A DNA stretch of 64,000 nucleotides from Flavivirga sp. 57AJ16 (GTDB lineage Bacteria > Bacteroidota > Bacteroidia > Flavobacteriales > Flavobacteriaceae). Below the pieces are notes generated by a model that worked only from the letters and a program-made list of their open reading frames with translations, was not told the origin of the DNA and did no database searches. Where the stretch lies: contig NZ_JAQZAT010000018.1 in NCBI RefSeq assembly GCF_028736925.1, positions 1-64,000 on the forward strand. Reading direction: 5' to 3'. The translations under genes and the position numbers were made by a program. Every line of letters begins with the position of its first letter. Position 1 is the stretch's first letter. Of this stretch, positions 42,986 to 52,122 are shown piece after piece.

Positions 42986-44413
42986 TTAGTTGCCATAAAT
43001 ACTAATTTCTGCCAGATGAGTAAAATTATTTGGACCTTCTATAGCAATATACTTTACATACCTTCCTTTAGTAAATGCAGCAGCCGTAGCAGTATAGGCA
43101 TTGTCATTTTCTAATTTAGCATTAAGTGCTGCTACCATATTAAAGGATATGCCATCGCTACTCACCCAAAATTCATGAACAGTAGCTCCGCGATCATCAC
43201 CCCCTCTTCTATATATGTCAAAATGAGCAATATCCCTTTCCTCACCTAAATCTATAGTGAAGTGATGTGGGTAACCAGGTGAGGCACCGTCCCATTGAGA
43301 ATGCCAAAATGTACCTGTATCTCCGTCAATAACTGCCGAAACATGCCCATTAACAGGGCCTTCACCATTTGCTTCTTCAGAAGAAAAATCAACAATTGAC
43401 CAAGAGGATTTATCAAGCTCCATAATAGGCAGTGGCGTTACCTCAAAATATAAGCTTTTGAAAGCACCGAATAAATTCCCTATTGATATTTTAATGTTTT
43501 GAGTGCCTCCTTCCATGCCTCCTAAAACAAAACTATCAACCGATTCACTTGAAGTTACAGTATTAGATACAGGGTTGCCTCCAACCATTTTTTCAAAAGT
43601 TAAATTTATTTCAACATGGGTTGCGTTTTCCCAACTTACAAGTAGACCGCCTAATATGGGTTCGATAGACATGCTTTCAAATACGGCGTCAATGTTACTT
43701 GGAAAAACAAATGTTTCCCAATCTGAATCAAATTCATCTATAGTGGTTTCATGACCTTCATCATCGGCTGCTATGGGCACATAAAATGTTCTATACATAA
43801 TTGGAGCTGTCATATCAACCTGTTCTAAGACTGTTTCAGATTCATTATTTAAAACAGTATTCACTATCTCGGTTCCACTAAGATTCGTGTATTTAATTTC
43901 TGTAGCTCGTGTTAATTCTGAGGCTATATTAAAATTCACCGTAGCGTTGTCATTTTCATCAACATTAAAACTATTTATTAATCTTGCTTCTAAATTTGAT
44001 CTGTAATTTTCTCCATATACAGTTCCAAACACAGTTACTCTAATAGAATTATTACCATTAGAGTCACTTGTATATATTTCAAATTCATAAGATTTCTCTT
44101 CAAGATTTTCAACGATTAATTCAATCATATCAATATCCTCTTCAGATTTAGAATAAGAAAAAACTTGATTATTAGCTTTATTGTCCCAATAAACAGTTAT
44201 GGTTTCAACATCGAATGCGTTTGATAAATAACCAGATAATTTAATTCTATTATTACCTGGTAAAGTTTTAACCGAATCTATTTTTGTGGCATATAAAGTT
44301 TCTCCTTCACTAATATATTTTTGATGAAACTCATAAGTATCGTTACAGGAATTTAGCAAACAAATAAATACAGGTAATATCAATATTGCTATATAATATT
44401 TAATTTTTTTCAT
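42986..44413 (-). CDS. PUL surface lipoprotein, DUF4998 + F5/8-type C domain
   Basis: 475 residues. A lipoprotein signal ends CLLNSC (Cys23). Residues about 30-240 fit DUF4998 (ISEGETLYATKIDSVKTLPG; VYWDNKANNQ; YEFEIYTSDSNGN). Residues about 330-475 form a discoidin/F5-8 type C domain (AVIDGDTGTFWHSQW, FTIDLGEERDIAHFDIYRRGG, GRYVKYIAIEG), a common sugar-binding module. It probably sits on the cell surface and helps SusCD hold a glycan. Last gene of the leftward operon. Confidence 0.83.
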   Translation of the reverse strand: MKKIKYYIAILILPVFICLLNSCNDTYEFHQKYISEGETLYATKIDSVKTLPGNNRIKLSGYLSNAFDVETITVYWDNKANNQVFSYSKSEEDIDMIELIVENLEEKSYEFEIYTSDSNGNNSIRVTVFGTVYGENYRSNLEARLINSFNVDENDNATVNFNIASELTRATEIKYTNLSGTEIVNTVLNNESETVLEQVDMTAPIMYRTFYVPIAADDEGHETTIDEFDSDWETFVFPSNIDAVFESMSIEPILGGLLVSWENATHVEINLTFEKMVGGNPVSNTVTSSESVDSFVLGGMEGGTQNIKISIGNLFGAFKSLYFEVTPLPIMELDKSSWSIVDFSSEEANGEGPVNGHVSAVIDGDTGTFWHSQWDGASPGYPHHFTIDLGEERDIAHFDIYRRGGDDRGATVHEFWVSSDGISFNMVAALNAKLENDNAYTATAAAFTKGRYVKYIAIEGPNNFTHLAEISIYGN

Positions 44414-44428
44414 AATTTGTTTTTTTAT

Positions 44429-45610
44429 TTAATTAACAATACTTCCCCAGAAAGTTATTTCTGCAAAATCTACATATGTAGCACCATCCCAAGTCTCTGT
44501 TACAGAAAATCGGAAGTATCGTATTTCATTTGGTTCATCAAAAGTATATTCATCACCAGCTTCAAAATGAGCTATATCTTCATCGGTATTGGTGCCAATT
44601 GGTAACCCTGATGGTTTTATAGATTCACATGCTCTTAAAAACATCCAATTGTCAAAGTAGCCATCATTACCAGGAAACTCTTTTGCACCATACAAATTAT
44701 ATTTTTTTGGATTTCCATGGTCATATGGCCAACCTCGTCTCATATTAACAACGATTCTGCTCAAAATAACATTTTGACCTAAGTCTACAGAAAAAGTTTG
44801 TGGAAAAGGTTCACCTCCTAAGGTATGTACAATAGTATTTACATCGTCATCATATAAGTGTTCATATCTACCTTCCCATTCGCTCCAATTGTTATCATTG
44901 TTCAAAACAATTTTTACAAACTTGGTTTTGTCTATACGCTCTTCAAATAATGGGGTCAATAATTTATCTGGGGTGTTTGCATAAATAGTGTCCGAAAAAT
45001 TATCGTATCTATCTCGTATCACGGCAGCAAATAAGGTTGGTACAGGTTCATACCCTCTTATGGATGTAGATATTGTTTCTGCCTCAGTATATTGTGTTTT
45101 AACAATTGTTAATTCCCCATTAGCATCTTCGCCCAGTAATTCTATAGCTACAGGTGTTTTTAATTCGTTAACCCAAGAAAATTTTGCACCTCCAAAATCT
45201 TCTTTTACCTCCATTGTTTCTTGAATGATATAAATGGGAGGTGTTAAAGGGGATCCTTTAACGGTAACAGGGTCGGATAAATTTTCAGATCTATCACCAG
45301 AATAAAGTTGAATAGTTTTTTCAGATGTATCACCCAGCCCTAAAATTTGAATTTTATTACCAAATTTAGAAGCTTTTACTTCAGCTTCAATACCTTGCGA
45401 ATTTGTATATACTGCCTTAACAAATAAAAGATCATTATCGTTTGGTATGTCGTACGATATGTCAAACCCTCCATTAATAGGAGTTAAAACTATATTCTCT
45501 GGTGGAGATGGTTTTGTGCCATCAGAAGATAATGGTACATGTTCATGTTCTTCGCATGCAAATAATAACGTTAATATTGCTAGCGGTAGTACTAATAATT
45601 TAAATTTCAT
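44429..45610 (-). CDS. PUL surface lipoprotein, DUF4959/DUF5126/DUF5000 type
   Basis: 393 residues. Lipoprotein signal ending LLFAC (Cys19). An N-terminal Ig-like domain (PPENIVLTPINGGFDISYDIP, the DUF4959 pattern), a middle domain (DUF5126-like) and a C-terminal discoidin-like DUF5000 domain (LYDDDVNTIVHT, FSVDLGQNVILSRIVVNMRRG, EIRYFRFSVTETWDG). Such proteins always travel with SusCD and are taken to be auxiliary glycan-binding proteins. It starts 21 bp after the SusD stop. Confidence 0.85.
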   Translation of the reverse strand: MKFKLLVLPLAILTLLFACEEHEHVPLSSDGTKPSPPENIVLTPINGGFDISYDIPNDNDLLFVKAVYTNSQGIEAEVKASKFGNKIQILGLGDTSEKTIQLYSGDRSENLSDPVTVKGSPLTPPIYIIQETMEVKEDFGGAKFSWVNELKTPVAIELLGEDANGELTIVKTQYTEAETISTSIRGYEPVPTLFAAVIRDRYDNFSDTIYANTPDKLLTPLFEERIDKTKFVKIVLNNDNNWSEWEGRYEHLYDDDVNTIVHTLGGEPFPQTFSVDLGQNVILSRIVVNMRRGWPYDHGNPKKYNLYGAKEFPGNDGYFDNWMFLRACESIKPSGLPIGTNTDEDIAHFEAGDEYTFDEPNEIRYFRFSVTETWDGATYVDFAEITFWGSIVN

Positions 45611-45631
45611 AATCTTAATTTTTTTAGTTAA

Positions 45632-47524
45632 TTACCATCCTGGATTTTGGATTATACTAGGTGTTCTTATTATTTCATTTTCTGGTATTGGCCATAAATA
45701 ATCTCTTTCGGAATATGTTGGGTTATATAACGTAATAGGGGTATAATAGTCTATTGCTAAATTTTCGCGAACATTCCATCCTCTTATGGGCTTGTTCATG
45801 TATTCTTTTGTTAGCTTCCACCTTCTTAAATCCCAAAATCTGGCACCTTCAAAAGATAATTCTATCATTCTCTCTTGTTGTATTATTTCCCTCATGCCCG
45901 ATTTAGTCAAAGGTTTTGTTGGATTATTACAAAAAGAAGCGCTCCAGCTGTCTAAAACTGATTGAAGTCCAGCTCTTTCACGAATTAAATCGATATATTC
46001 ATAAACTTCCGCATCTGGTGTTGCCTTTACTTCATTTAAAGCTTCTGCATAATATAAATATAAATCTGCTAAACGAATAATAGGGAAAGAATATCTTACT
46101 TGTGAAAAGTTGTTTCCTCCTGTAACTTGGGTTTCGATATTTACCAGTTTTTTTGCCCAATACCCAGTTACAGAGTATTGATTCGGGTTAAATATAGATG
46201 CAAACTCTCCATATCGGCCATGTATATACCAAGGGTCTTCATCTGTTCCGTCTTTGCCGTTTCCAAACCAAACACCTCTATCAAATGCCAAATCAGCATA
46301 AAAACGAGTTTCTCTATCAAAATTTAAAATGGCGGTTTCCTCACCTATTTCGATAAGATATTTATCATCATTATCTGCTGTTCTTACCTTAAATCTATTA
46401 GAATAATCATAAGTAACATCTTCATTAATTGGAATTCCATTTTTTGAGTAATACAATTCAGCCATTCTTATGGTAGGAGCGTGACGTGAGTTTGTAGGGC
46501 TATTTACATAACTGTACAATCGTGGTATTGATGTGTTTTGAATACCCCATGTATCGTTAGTGCTACCCCAAATAATCTCTGGATTCCATTTATCTGTCAC
46601 TCTACCTCTTAACGTTGCTTTTAACAGTGTTACATCCGATTGTGGGAAAGGGTTGGCATAATCAGATTTTTGATATAACCTCATGCCTGCTTGATGGCAT
46701 AAATCAATGGCTTCTTTTGTAGCTGTAGCTGCTGTTTGCCATTTCTCTGCATCATAAGTTTGTGGAAAGAAAGGTTCACCATTTTCATTTAAAAAATTGG
46801 CATAGACTGAATTGCCATTAAAAAGAGGGCTAGCTTGAGCCATTAAAATCCTCGCTTTTATTGATGCTGCAATAGGTTTTGTAACTCTTCCCAATTCTTC
46901 CGATTCATTTTGTAAAAGTAAAGGCAAGTCTTCCATGGCTTCATCAATTAAATCTACAATAAAAGTAAATGTTTCATCTATTTTATCTCTTCTTGGTGCT
47001 GGAGCATCTGGTATATCCTGAATAGGTTCTAGTTCATTATTGATTACTATTGGTCCATACATTTGCAATAGATAAAAATGGTAATAAGCCTTTAAGAACT
47101 TAACTTCAGCACGCCACTGATTCTTTTCATATTCGTCCATGCCTTGAACTTTTCCAATATTTTCCAAGAAAATATTACTATTTCTAATGGCCACGTATAA
47201 ATCTCCAGTACCTCTACCTTCCCATTTATTATAAGCTGGAGAAGTCACGCTTTGAAATCCTTGCGCAATTATTGGTCCAGGTCTCCAATCTTCAGATTCA
47301 GGCCACCAAACCTCATCTATTGCAGATATAGCAGGGTTGTTCTCATCGCCTGGAGCAGGTATAGCCCTATAAACAGTATATAAAAATTTTTGTGCATTAA
47401 ACCTATCAGAGAAAGCATTATCAAGTACTGCCACATTATCGGGAACGACATCTAGATAATCATTTTCGCATGATAAGAGTATACTTGAAATTATAATTAC
47501 AGATATACATATATATTTTTTCAT
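45632..47524 (-). CDS. SusD/RagB-type lipoprotein, leftward PUL
   Basis: 630 residues. Signal MKKYICISVIIISSILLSC (Cys19), then the SusD body: QWRAEVKFLKAYYHFYLLQMYGPIVI, AASIKARILMAQASPLFNG, and the closing LSFEGARFWDLRRWKL with YLWPIPENEI. The start of the mature part (DYLDVVPDNVA) is nearly the same as in the SusD at 63751, so the two are paralogues. It pairs with the SusC encoded 12 bp upstream. Confidence 0.93.
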   Translation of the reverse strand: MKKYICISVIIISSILLSCENDYLDVVPDNVAVLDNAFSDRFNAQKFLYTVYRAIPAPGDENNPAISAIDEVWWPESEDWRPGPIIAQGFQSVTSPAYNKWEGRGTGDLYVAIRNSNIFLENIGKVQGMDEYEKNQWRAEVKFLKAYYHFYLLQMYGPIVINNELEPIQDIPDAPAPRRDKIDETFTFIVDLIDEAMEDLPLLLQNESEELGRVTKPIAASIKARILMAQASPLFNGNSVYANFLNENGEPFFPQTYDAEKWQTAATATKEAIDLCHQAGMRLYQKSDYANPFPQSDVTLLKATLRGRVTDKWNPEIIWGSTNDTWGIQNTSIPRLYSYVNSPTNSRHAPTIRMAELYYSKNGIPINEDVTYDYSNRFKVRTADNDDKYLIEIGEETAILNFDRETRFYADLAFDRGVWFGNGKDGTDEDPWYIHGRYGEFASIFNPNQYSVTGYWAKKLVNIETQVTGGNNFSQVRYSFPIIRLADLYLYYAEALNEVKATPDAEVYEYIDLIRERAGLQSVLDSWSASFCNNPTKPLTKSGMREIIQQERMIELSFEGARFWDLRRWKLTKEYMNKPIRGWNVRENLAIDYYTPITLYNPTYSERDYLWPIPENEIIRTPSIIQNPGW

Positions 47525-47536
47525 AGTTTTAATTTT

Positions 47537-50500
47537 TTAAAGTGAAACATTTACACCTAAGTTAAATACTCGTTGATTAGGGTACTCCAACCCATTACCT
47601 GCCAATTCGGGATCCCATAATTTAAATTTGCTTAAAACAAATAAATTTGTACCAGAAGCATAAAATCTAACCTTATTCATTCTCCATTTAGAAACTATTT
47701 TATCGGAAAGGCTATAGCCGATTTCTGCTTGTTTTAACCTTAAAAAAGCACCATCTTGCATAAACCATGTATTGCGAACAAAATTATTTTCTAAACGCTC
47801 TGGAGAAAGTCTTGGCCATAAAGCATAACTGTTTCTGTTTGTTTCTGACCAATAATCATCTGCGATTGCCTTTAAAAGCTGACGTTGTTGCCAAAATGGA
47901 ATGATATAATCGTTAGGGTCTGAGTTTGCAATTCCATTAGAAGTATTGAGCCAAAAAGTAGAGTTTGCTGCACCTTGGAAAAAGCATGATATATCGAAAC
48001 CCTTAAATCCTGCAGATATTCCTATACCATATACAATCTCTGGGCGTGAAGGATTCCCAATTGGTACTTGGTCTAATCCAGTAATACGTCCATCGCCGTT
48101 AATATCTTTATATTTTATATCACCTCCGGAGTATTCTCCAAACTGTTCGGGTGAATTATTTACTTCGTTTTGATCAATAAACAATCGTTCTGCTATATAG
48201 CCCCATTGTTGATCTATAGGTTGGCCAATACGAGATAACCAGGGTGTTTCTGAATAATCTGGTTCATCAATTTTTGTGATCTTATTTGTTGCATACGTAT
48301 AGTTTCCTCTTGCCTGAATCCAAGCCCCACTGCTAAATGCTTTTGTATACACTATCGATCCATCAATACCACTACTTTTAGCCTCTCCTATATTTGCTTT
48401 TACTCCAGACTGTAACCCTAATGTTGAAGGTAGAACGCGATCCCATAAAATATCTGCTCTTTTTTCACTAAAAATATCTACATTAATGTCTAAATCATTA
48501 AATAAACCTAATTCAATACCAAAATTGAATTTTTTAGCTGTTTCCCATGTTATTTGATCATTTCCATAACGCCGAATTTCAACACCATTTTGAGAGTTAT
48601 CAAAATCTTCGCCAAATGTATAACCATCTGCATTCATCTCCACTCTTGATAAATAAAAGAATCTGTCATCTGCACTGCCAATTTGATCGTTTCCAACCAA
48701 TCCATAAGAGGTTTTAAGCTTTAAATTTGTAATAATGTTTTCGGTTCCTTTCATAAATTTTTCATCAGAGACCATCCAACCTATTGCAAGTGATGGGAAG
48801 AAGCCCCAACGTTCATTTTTTGCAAACCTTTCGGAACCATTATATCCAAAGTTCCATTCGAAAAAATACTTTTGATCGTATGCATAAGTCAGACGACCCG
48901 ACAAACCCATATTTCTATAAGGTAATGATTTTTCTAAATTTCTGGAATCATTTTCCGGTAAGGAAGCTAACCTGTTATTTAAAGTAAATACCGCTAAACC
49001 GGATATTGTATTTTTTTCGTCAAAATCTTTAAAATAAGTTAATCTCGACTCAGCATATGTAGTTGAAGCACTATATCTATCTCTTTGGTTAAAGTCTAAA
49101 TACTCCGTACCACTTTCTTCATTTAAAGGTGTTAATGCAATCCCTCCATTAATTAAATCTTCACGTGCTGAATAAAAGTAAGGATTGTAGGCCCTATCGA
49201 CTTGATAAGATGATTCTTTTGTTGTGTTAAACATAAATTGAAAATCCAACCCATTAGTTAAAAAATCCAAATCTTGGGAAATTTGTACTTGAGCAATAAG
49301 TTTTGTGCGTGTTCCTTCTGTATATCCAGCCACCATGTCTGCATACGGATTTAAATAAGATGGACCACCATCTGCGCTATCGCTATAATTTCCAAATAAA
49401 ACATGATTAGTAAATTCGTACTCGCCTTCATTAGCATAATACGGCCTAAATAAAACAGGGTTAGCTCGCATCACGCGTTTATACGTTTCTGTTCCACCTT
49501 GTCTAGGACCATTGAAATCGTCAGAATTAAGATTGAAACTCAATTTCAATTCAGTTGTTTCGGTTAAATCTAAATTAATATTAGAGCGTACATTATATTG
49601 CTTGTACTTAATATTATTATTAAATTCATTATCGTCAGGTACTTTTAAGATACCATTATCTTGACTACCTGCTAAAGAGACATAATAACGCGCTTTTTGA
49701 CCACCACCATTCATACTAAAATTAAAACGGTTATTTACTGTATAATCTTTAAATAACGTGTTATACCAGTCTGTAGTTGGGTATAAAATAGGATCGGCTC
49801 CAGCTTCAGTTTTAGCTATTTTTTCTAAAGAATATGGTAATATTGCTAACGGATCACGTGTTCTAACAGCTTCATTACCCATTTTCATATAGGTAATAGG
49901 GTCTGCCAATTCAATGTCTTTTGTTGGCATAGAAAATGAAGTTTCAAATCTTCCTGAAAATTTCACCTTGCCTTGTGTACCTTCTTTTGTGGTAACATAA
50001 ATGACGCCATTGGCACCTCTTGCACCATATAAAGCTGTTGCAGAGGCATCCTTCATAATTGAGAAAGAATCGATATCATCAGGTTGGAGTCTTCTAAGAT
50101 CATCAATGGTTAATTCAACGCCATCAATAAGAATCAATGGGCTTGAACCATAACCAAATGTGGCAACACCCCTTACAAAGAACTCTGCATTATCATTTCC
50201 TGGCTCACCCCCTCTTTGGTAAGAGATTAAACCAGGTATTCTACCTGCAAGTGCTGTGGTTAAATTACTTGAAGGAATTTTGAGTTCAGATGGTTTCACG
50301 GTGCTAATTGAAGAAATCACACTCTTTTTTGTTTGTTCACCAAAACTTACCAAAACAATTTCATCCAAGCTATTTAGGTCAACTTCTAAAGTAATATTGA
50401 TTGTAGTTTGATCTCCAATAGTTAACTCTTTGTCTTTGTAGCCAACATAGGAAATCACTAAAATGTCAGTACTTTTTGCTGTTATGGTATAATTGCCATC

Positions 50501-50665
50501 AAAATCAGCAGCTTGTCCGTTGGTAGTACCTTTAACAATAATAGAGGCTCCGGGTAAAGGCAGGCCATTCTCGTCTGAAATAGTTCCTGTGACGATTTTT
50601 TTTTGCGTTTGGGCATGAGCTAGCCCAAATACAAAAATTAATAAACAGATTGTAACTTTTCTCAT
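47537..50665 (-). CDS. SusC/RagA-type TonB-dependent transporter, leftward PUL
   Basis: 1042 residues. Signal peptide (MRKVTICLLIFVFGLAHA), carboxypeptidase-regulatory domain (VTGTISDENGLPLPGASIIV), TonB box (DEIVLVSFG), plug (SPLILIDGVELTIDDLRRL; MKDASATALYGARGANGVI) and barrel ending QRVFNLGVNVSL. No STN domain is present, so it should not signal through FecR itself. It shares long near-identical stretches (for example IPSSNLTTALAGR) with the SusC at 60258, which does have an STN domain. No regulator gene is next to it. Confidence 0.95.
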   Translation of the reverse strand: MRKVTICLLIFVFGLAHAQTQKKIVTGTISDENGLPLPGASIIVKGTTNGQAADFDGNYTITAKSTDILVISYVGYKDKELTIGDQTTINITLEVDLNSLDEIVLVSFGEQTKKSVISSISTVKPSELKIPSSNLTTALAGRIPGLISYQRGGEPGNDNAEFFVRGVATFGYGSSPLILIDGVELTIDDLRRLQPDDIDSFSIMKDASATALYGARGANGVIYVTTKEGTQGKVKFSGRFETSFSMPTKDIELADPITYMKMGNEAVRTRDPLAILPYSLEKIAKTEAGADPILYPTTDWYNTLFKDYTVNNRFNFSMNGGGQKARYYVSLAGSQDNGILKVPDDNEFNNNIKYKQYNVRSNINLDLTETTELKLSFNLNSDDFNGPRQGGTETYKRVMRANPVLFRPYYANEGEYEFTNHVLFGNYSDSADGGPSYLNPYADMVAGYTEGTRTKLIAQVQISQDLDFLTNGLDFQFMFNTTKESSYQVDRAYNPYFYSAREDLINGGIALTPLNEESGTEYLDFNQRDRYSASTTYAESRLTYFKDFDEKNTISGLAVFTLNNRLASLPENDSRNLEKSLPYRNMGLSGRLTYAYDQKYFFEWNFGYNGSERFAKNERWGFFPSLAIGWMVSDEKFMKGTENIITNLKLKTSYGLVGNDQIGSADDRFFYLSRVEMNADGYTFGEDFDNSQNGVEIRRYGNDQITWETAKKFNFGIELGLFNDLDINVDIFSEKRADILWDRVLPSTLGLQSGVKANIGEAKSSGIDGSIVYTKAFSSGAWIQARGNYTYATNKITKIDEPDYSETPWLSRIGQPIDQQWGYIAERLFIDQNEVNNSPEQFGEYSGGDIKYKDINGDGRITGLDQVPIGNPSRPEIVYGIGISAGFKGFDISCFFQGAANSTFWLNTSNGIANSDPNDYIIPFWQQRQLLKAIADDYWSETNRNSYALWPRLSPERLENNFVRNTWFMQDGAFLRLKQAEIGYSLSDKIVSKWRMNKVRFYASGTNLFVLSKFKLWDPELAGNGLEYPNQRVFNLGVNVSL

Positions 50666-50794
50666 AAATTTAGTTTTAGTTAGTTTAATTAGTTTTTATT
50701 CTCCTCTTTGGAAATATGAGAGGTCGTCCAGTTTACTTAGAATGAGTAAGTACACTTAATTTAAGAGAAGAAGATTGTTGTTGAAATAGAAATT

Positions 50795-50957
50795 ATACCA
50801 ATTAAGAATTAAAATACGCAATTCAAACTCATTTATTAATTCGTTTTATCACTTTGCTCATCATTTCCATAGCTTAGGCTATGCAAATAACACGCAGCTG
50901 GCAAAAACAAATAAGCAATGTCGTTTTCTGTAGCTCATTTTAATTCATAATTGGTAT
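50795..50957. repeat. 163-bp MITE, inverted copy of 38831-38993
   Basis: Ends ATACCAATTAAGAATT and AATTCATAATTGGTAT. Its reverse complement aligns end to end with the copy at 38831, with about one change in ten bases and no length change. No clear target duplication is seen here. Confidence 0.85.
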
Positions 50958-51155
50958 TACTTTGGAAAAACATAGTTTTACCTAAAGAGACAAAAGCAGT
51001 TATTCCTTTGGTTTAATAGAGTAGTTTTTTCATAAATGTCTTAAAAGTTAGTTAGTTAGTTGTAGTTTATACAAATCTAGTAAAACGTTTTAGTTAATAA
51101 AAAAAAATTAATGCTTTTTTATAAAAGTATTTATAAATCATACAGATTGAATGAG

Positions 51156-51179
51156 AGAAAAACCGTATGCGGTTTTTCT
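51156..51179 (+). terminator. Orphan terminator-like hairpin
   Basis: AGAAAAACCG-TATG-CGGTTTTTCT is a perfect 10-bp stem followed by GTTTTAATTATT. No recognised gene ends just before it on either strand, so it may mark a lost gene or a short transcript. Confidence 0.6.
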
Positions 51180-51270
51180 GTTTTAATTATTTGAAGTAAA
51201 AAAATATTAATTATACCTTTGTTAAGATTCTGATATTAAGGGTTTTAAAATTTTATAACAACCAATATCT

Positions 51271-51630
51271 ATGTCAAATATTTTGAAAAATTATTTTAGA
51301 GTTTTAGACGTTATAAATTCTTTAAATTGTAAATTAGAGAATAAATTGGATGTTGGTAAAAAATAAAAAATGTCTGATCCAGAAGTAGTTGTATTAAGTC
51401 TAATAGCTGAATTTATGTCTATTGATAGTGAAAACTTCTTATTTAAAGAGAGTAACAAGCAACAAATCCCTAATTTAATTTAAGCGAAGTCAGTTCAATA
51501 AAAGAAGAAGATATTACAAAAGCAGAAGTTCACGACGTTTATTTTTTGAAAAACATAAAACAACAAATATTTGATTGCGTGTTACTTGGGGTAGATGTTG
51601 CTTATTGCAAAGCATTACTTATCATTTCCT
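51271..51630 (+). pseudogene. IS982-family transposase remnant
   Basis: Fragments in order: MSNILKNYFRVLDVINSLNC, a stop, then KMSDPEVVVLSLIAEFMSID with SENFLFKE (the IS982 N-terminal pattern), a stop and a large deletion, then TKAEVHDVYFLKNIK and IFDCVLLGVD, which match the segment SVHD-x-x-YL-x-D of the catalytic part. Several stops and the missing centre show that it is inactive. Confidence 0.75.
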
Positions 51631-51657
51631 AAAACTATTTTTTAGAAATTCAAAACC

Positions 51658-51893
51658 ATTAGTGTCCGACTAAAGACGTAAGACCGCTTCGCTATTGGAA
51701 CCAAGAACAAGGACTTGATTGTAACTAACTGACAAACAGATACACCACTATTGTTTTACTTCCTGAAACCTAAATATTTATTGATTGTTTTTACTTGTAT
51801 TAAAAGCAAGGCGTCTAATCTGTAATGCTTTTACAAATACTATTATAGATGGGCTTCAAATAAAAGCCAATAGCTTTAATCGGACAACAATAA
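51658..51893. repeat. 236-bp MITE, direct copy of 41333-41568
   Basis: Same orientation and same length as the first copy, starting ATTAGTGTCCGACTAAAG and ending TCGGACAACAATAA. The flanks differ (no target duplication), so this copy is older or has recombined. Confidence 0.85.
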
Positions 51894-52122
51894 TTTTAAA
51901 TAAAGTCTAGTTATTTCCAGTTTGGTTTTAAGTCATATTTTAAATATAATTTTTAGCATAAATCGATTTAATTAATAATATTAGCAGAATTTATTAAAGA
52001 AATAAAAAACTAGAACGTCTCTATAAGTCGTTTCAAAAAAGATGCTTGTTCTTTTTTTATGAGCCCAACCATTGATTCTAAAGTAATTCGAGTTTAAATA
52101 TAAACGACATAAAATTTAAAAC

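Larger units (their letters stand above)
50666..51270. other. Upstream region of the leftward PUL
   Basis: Contains the SusC leader, the 163-bp MITE (50795-50957) and an orphan hairpin (51156-51179). No gene was recognised. If the PUL promoter lay beyond 50795, the MITE now splits it from the operon. Confidence 0.5.
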
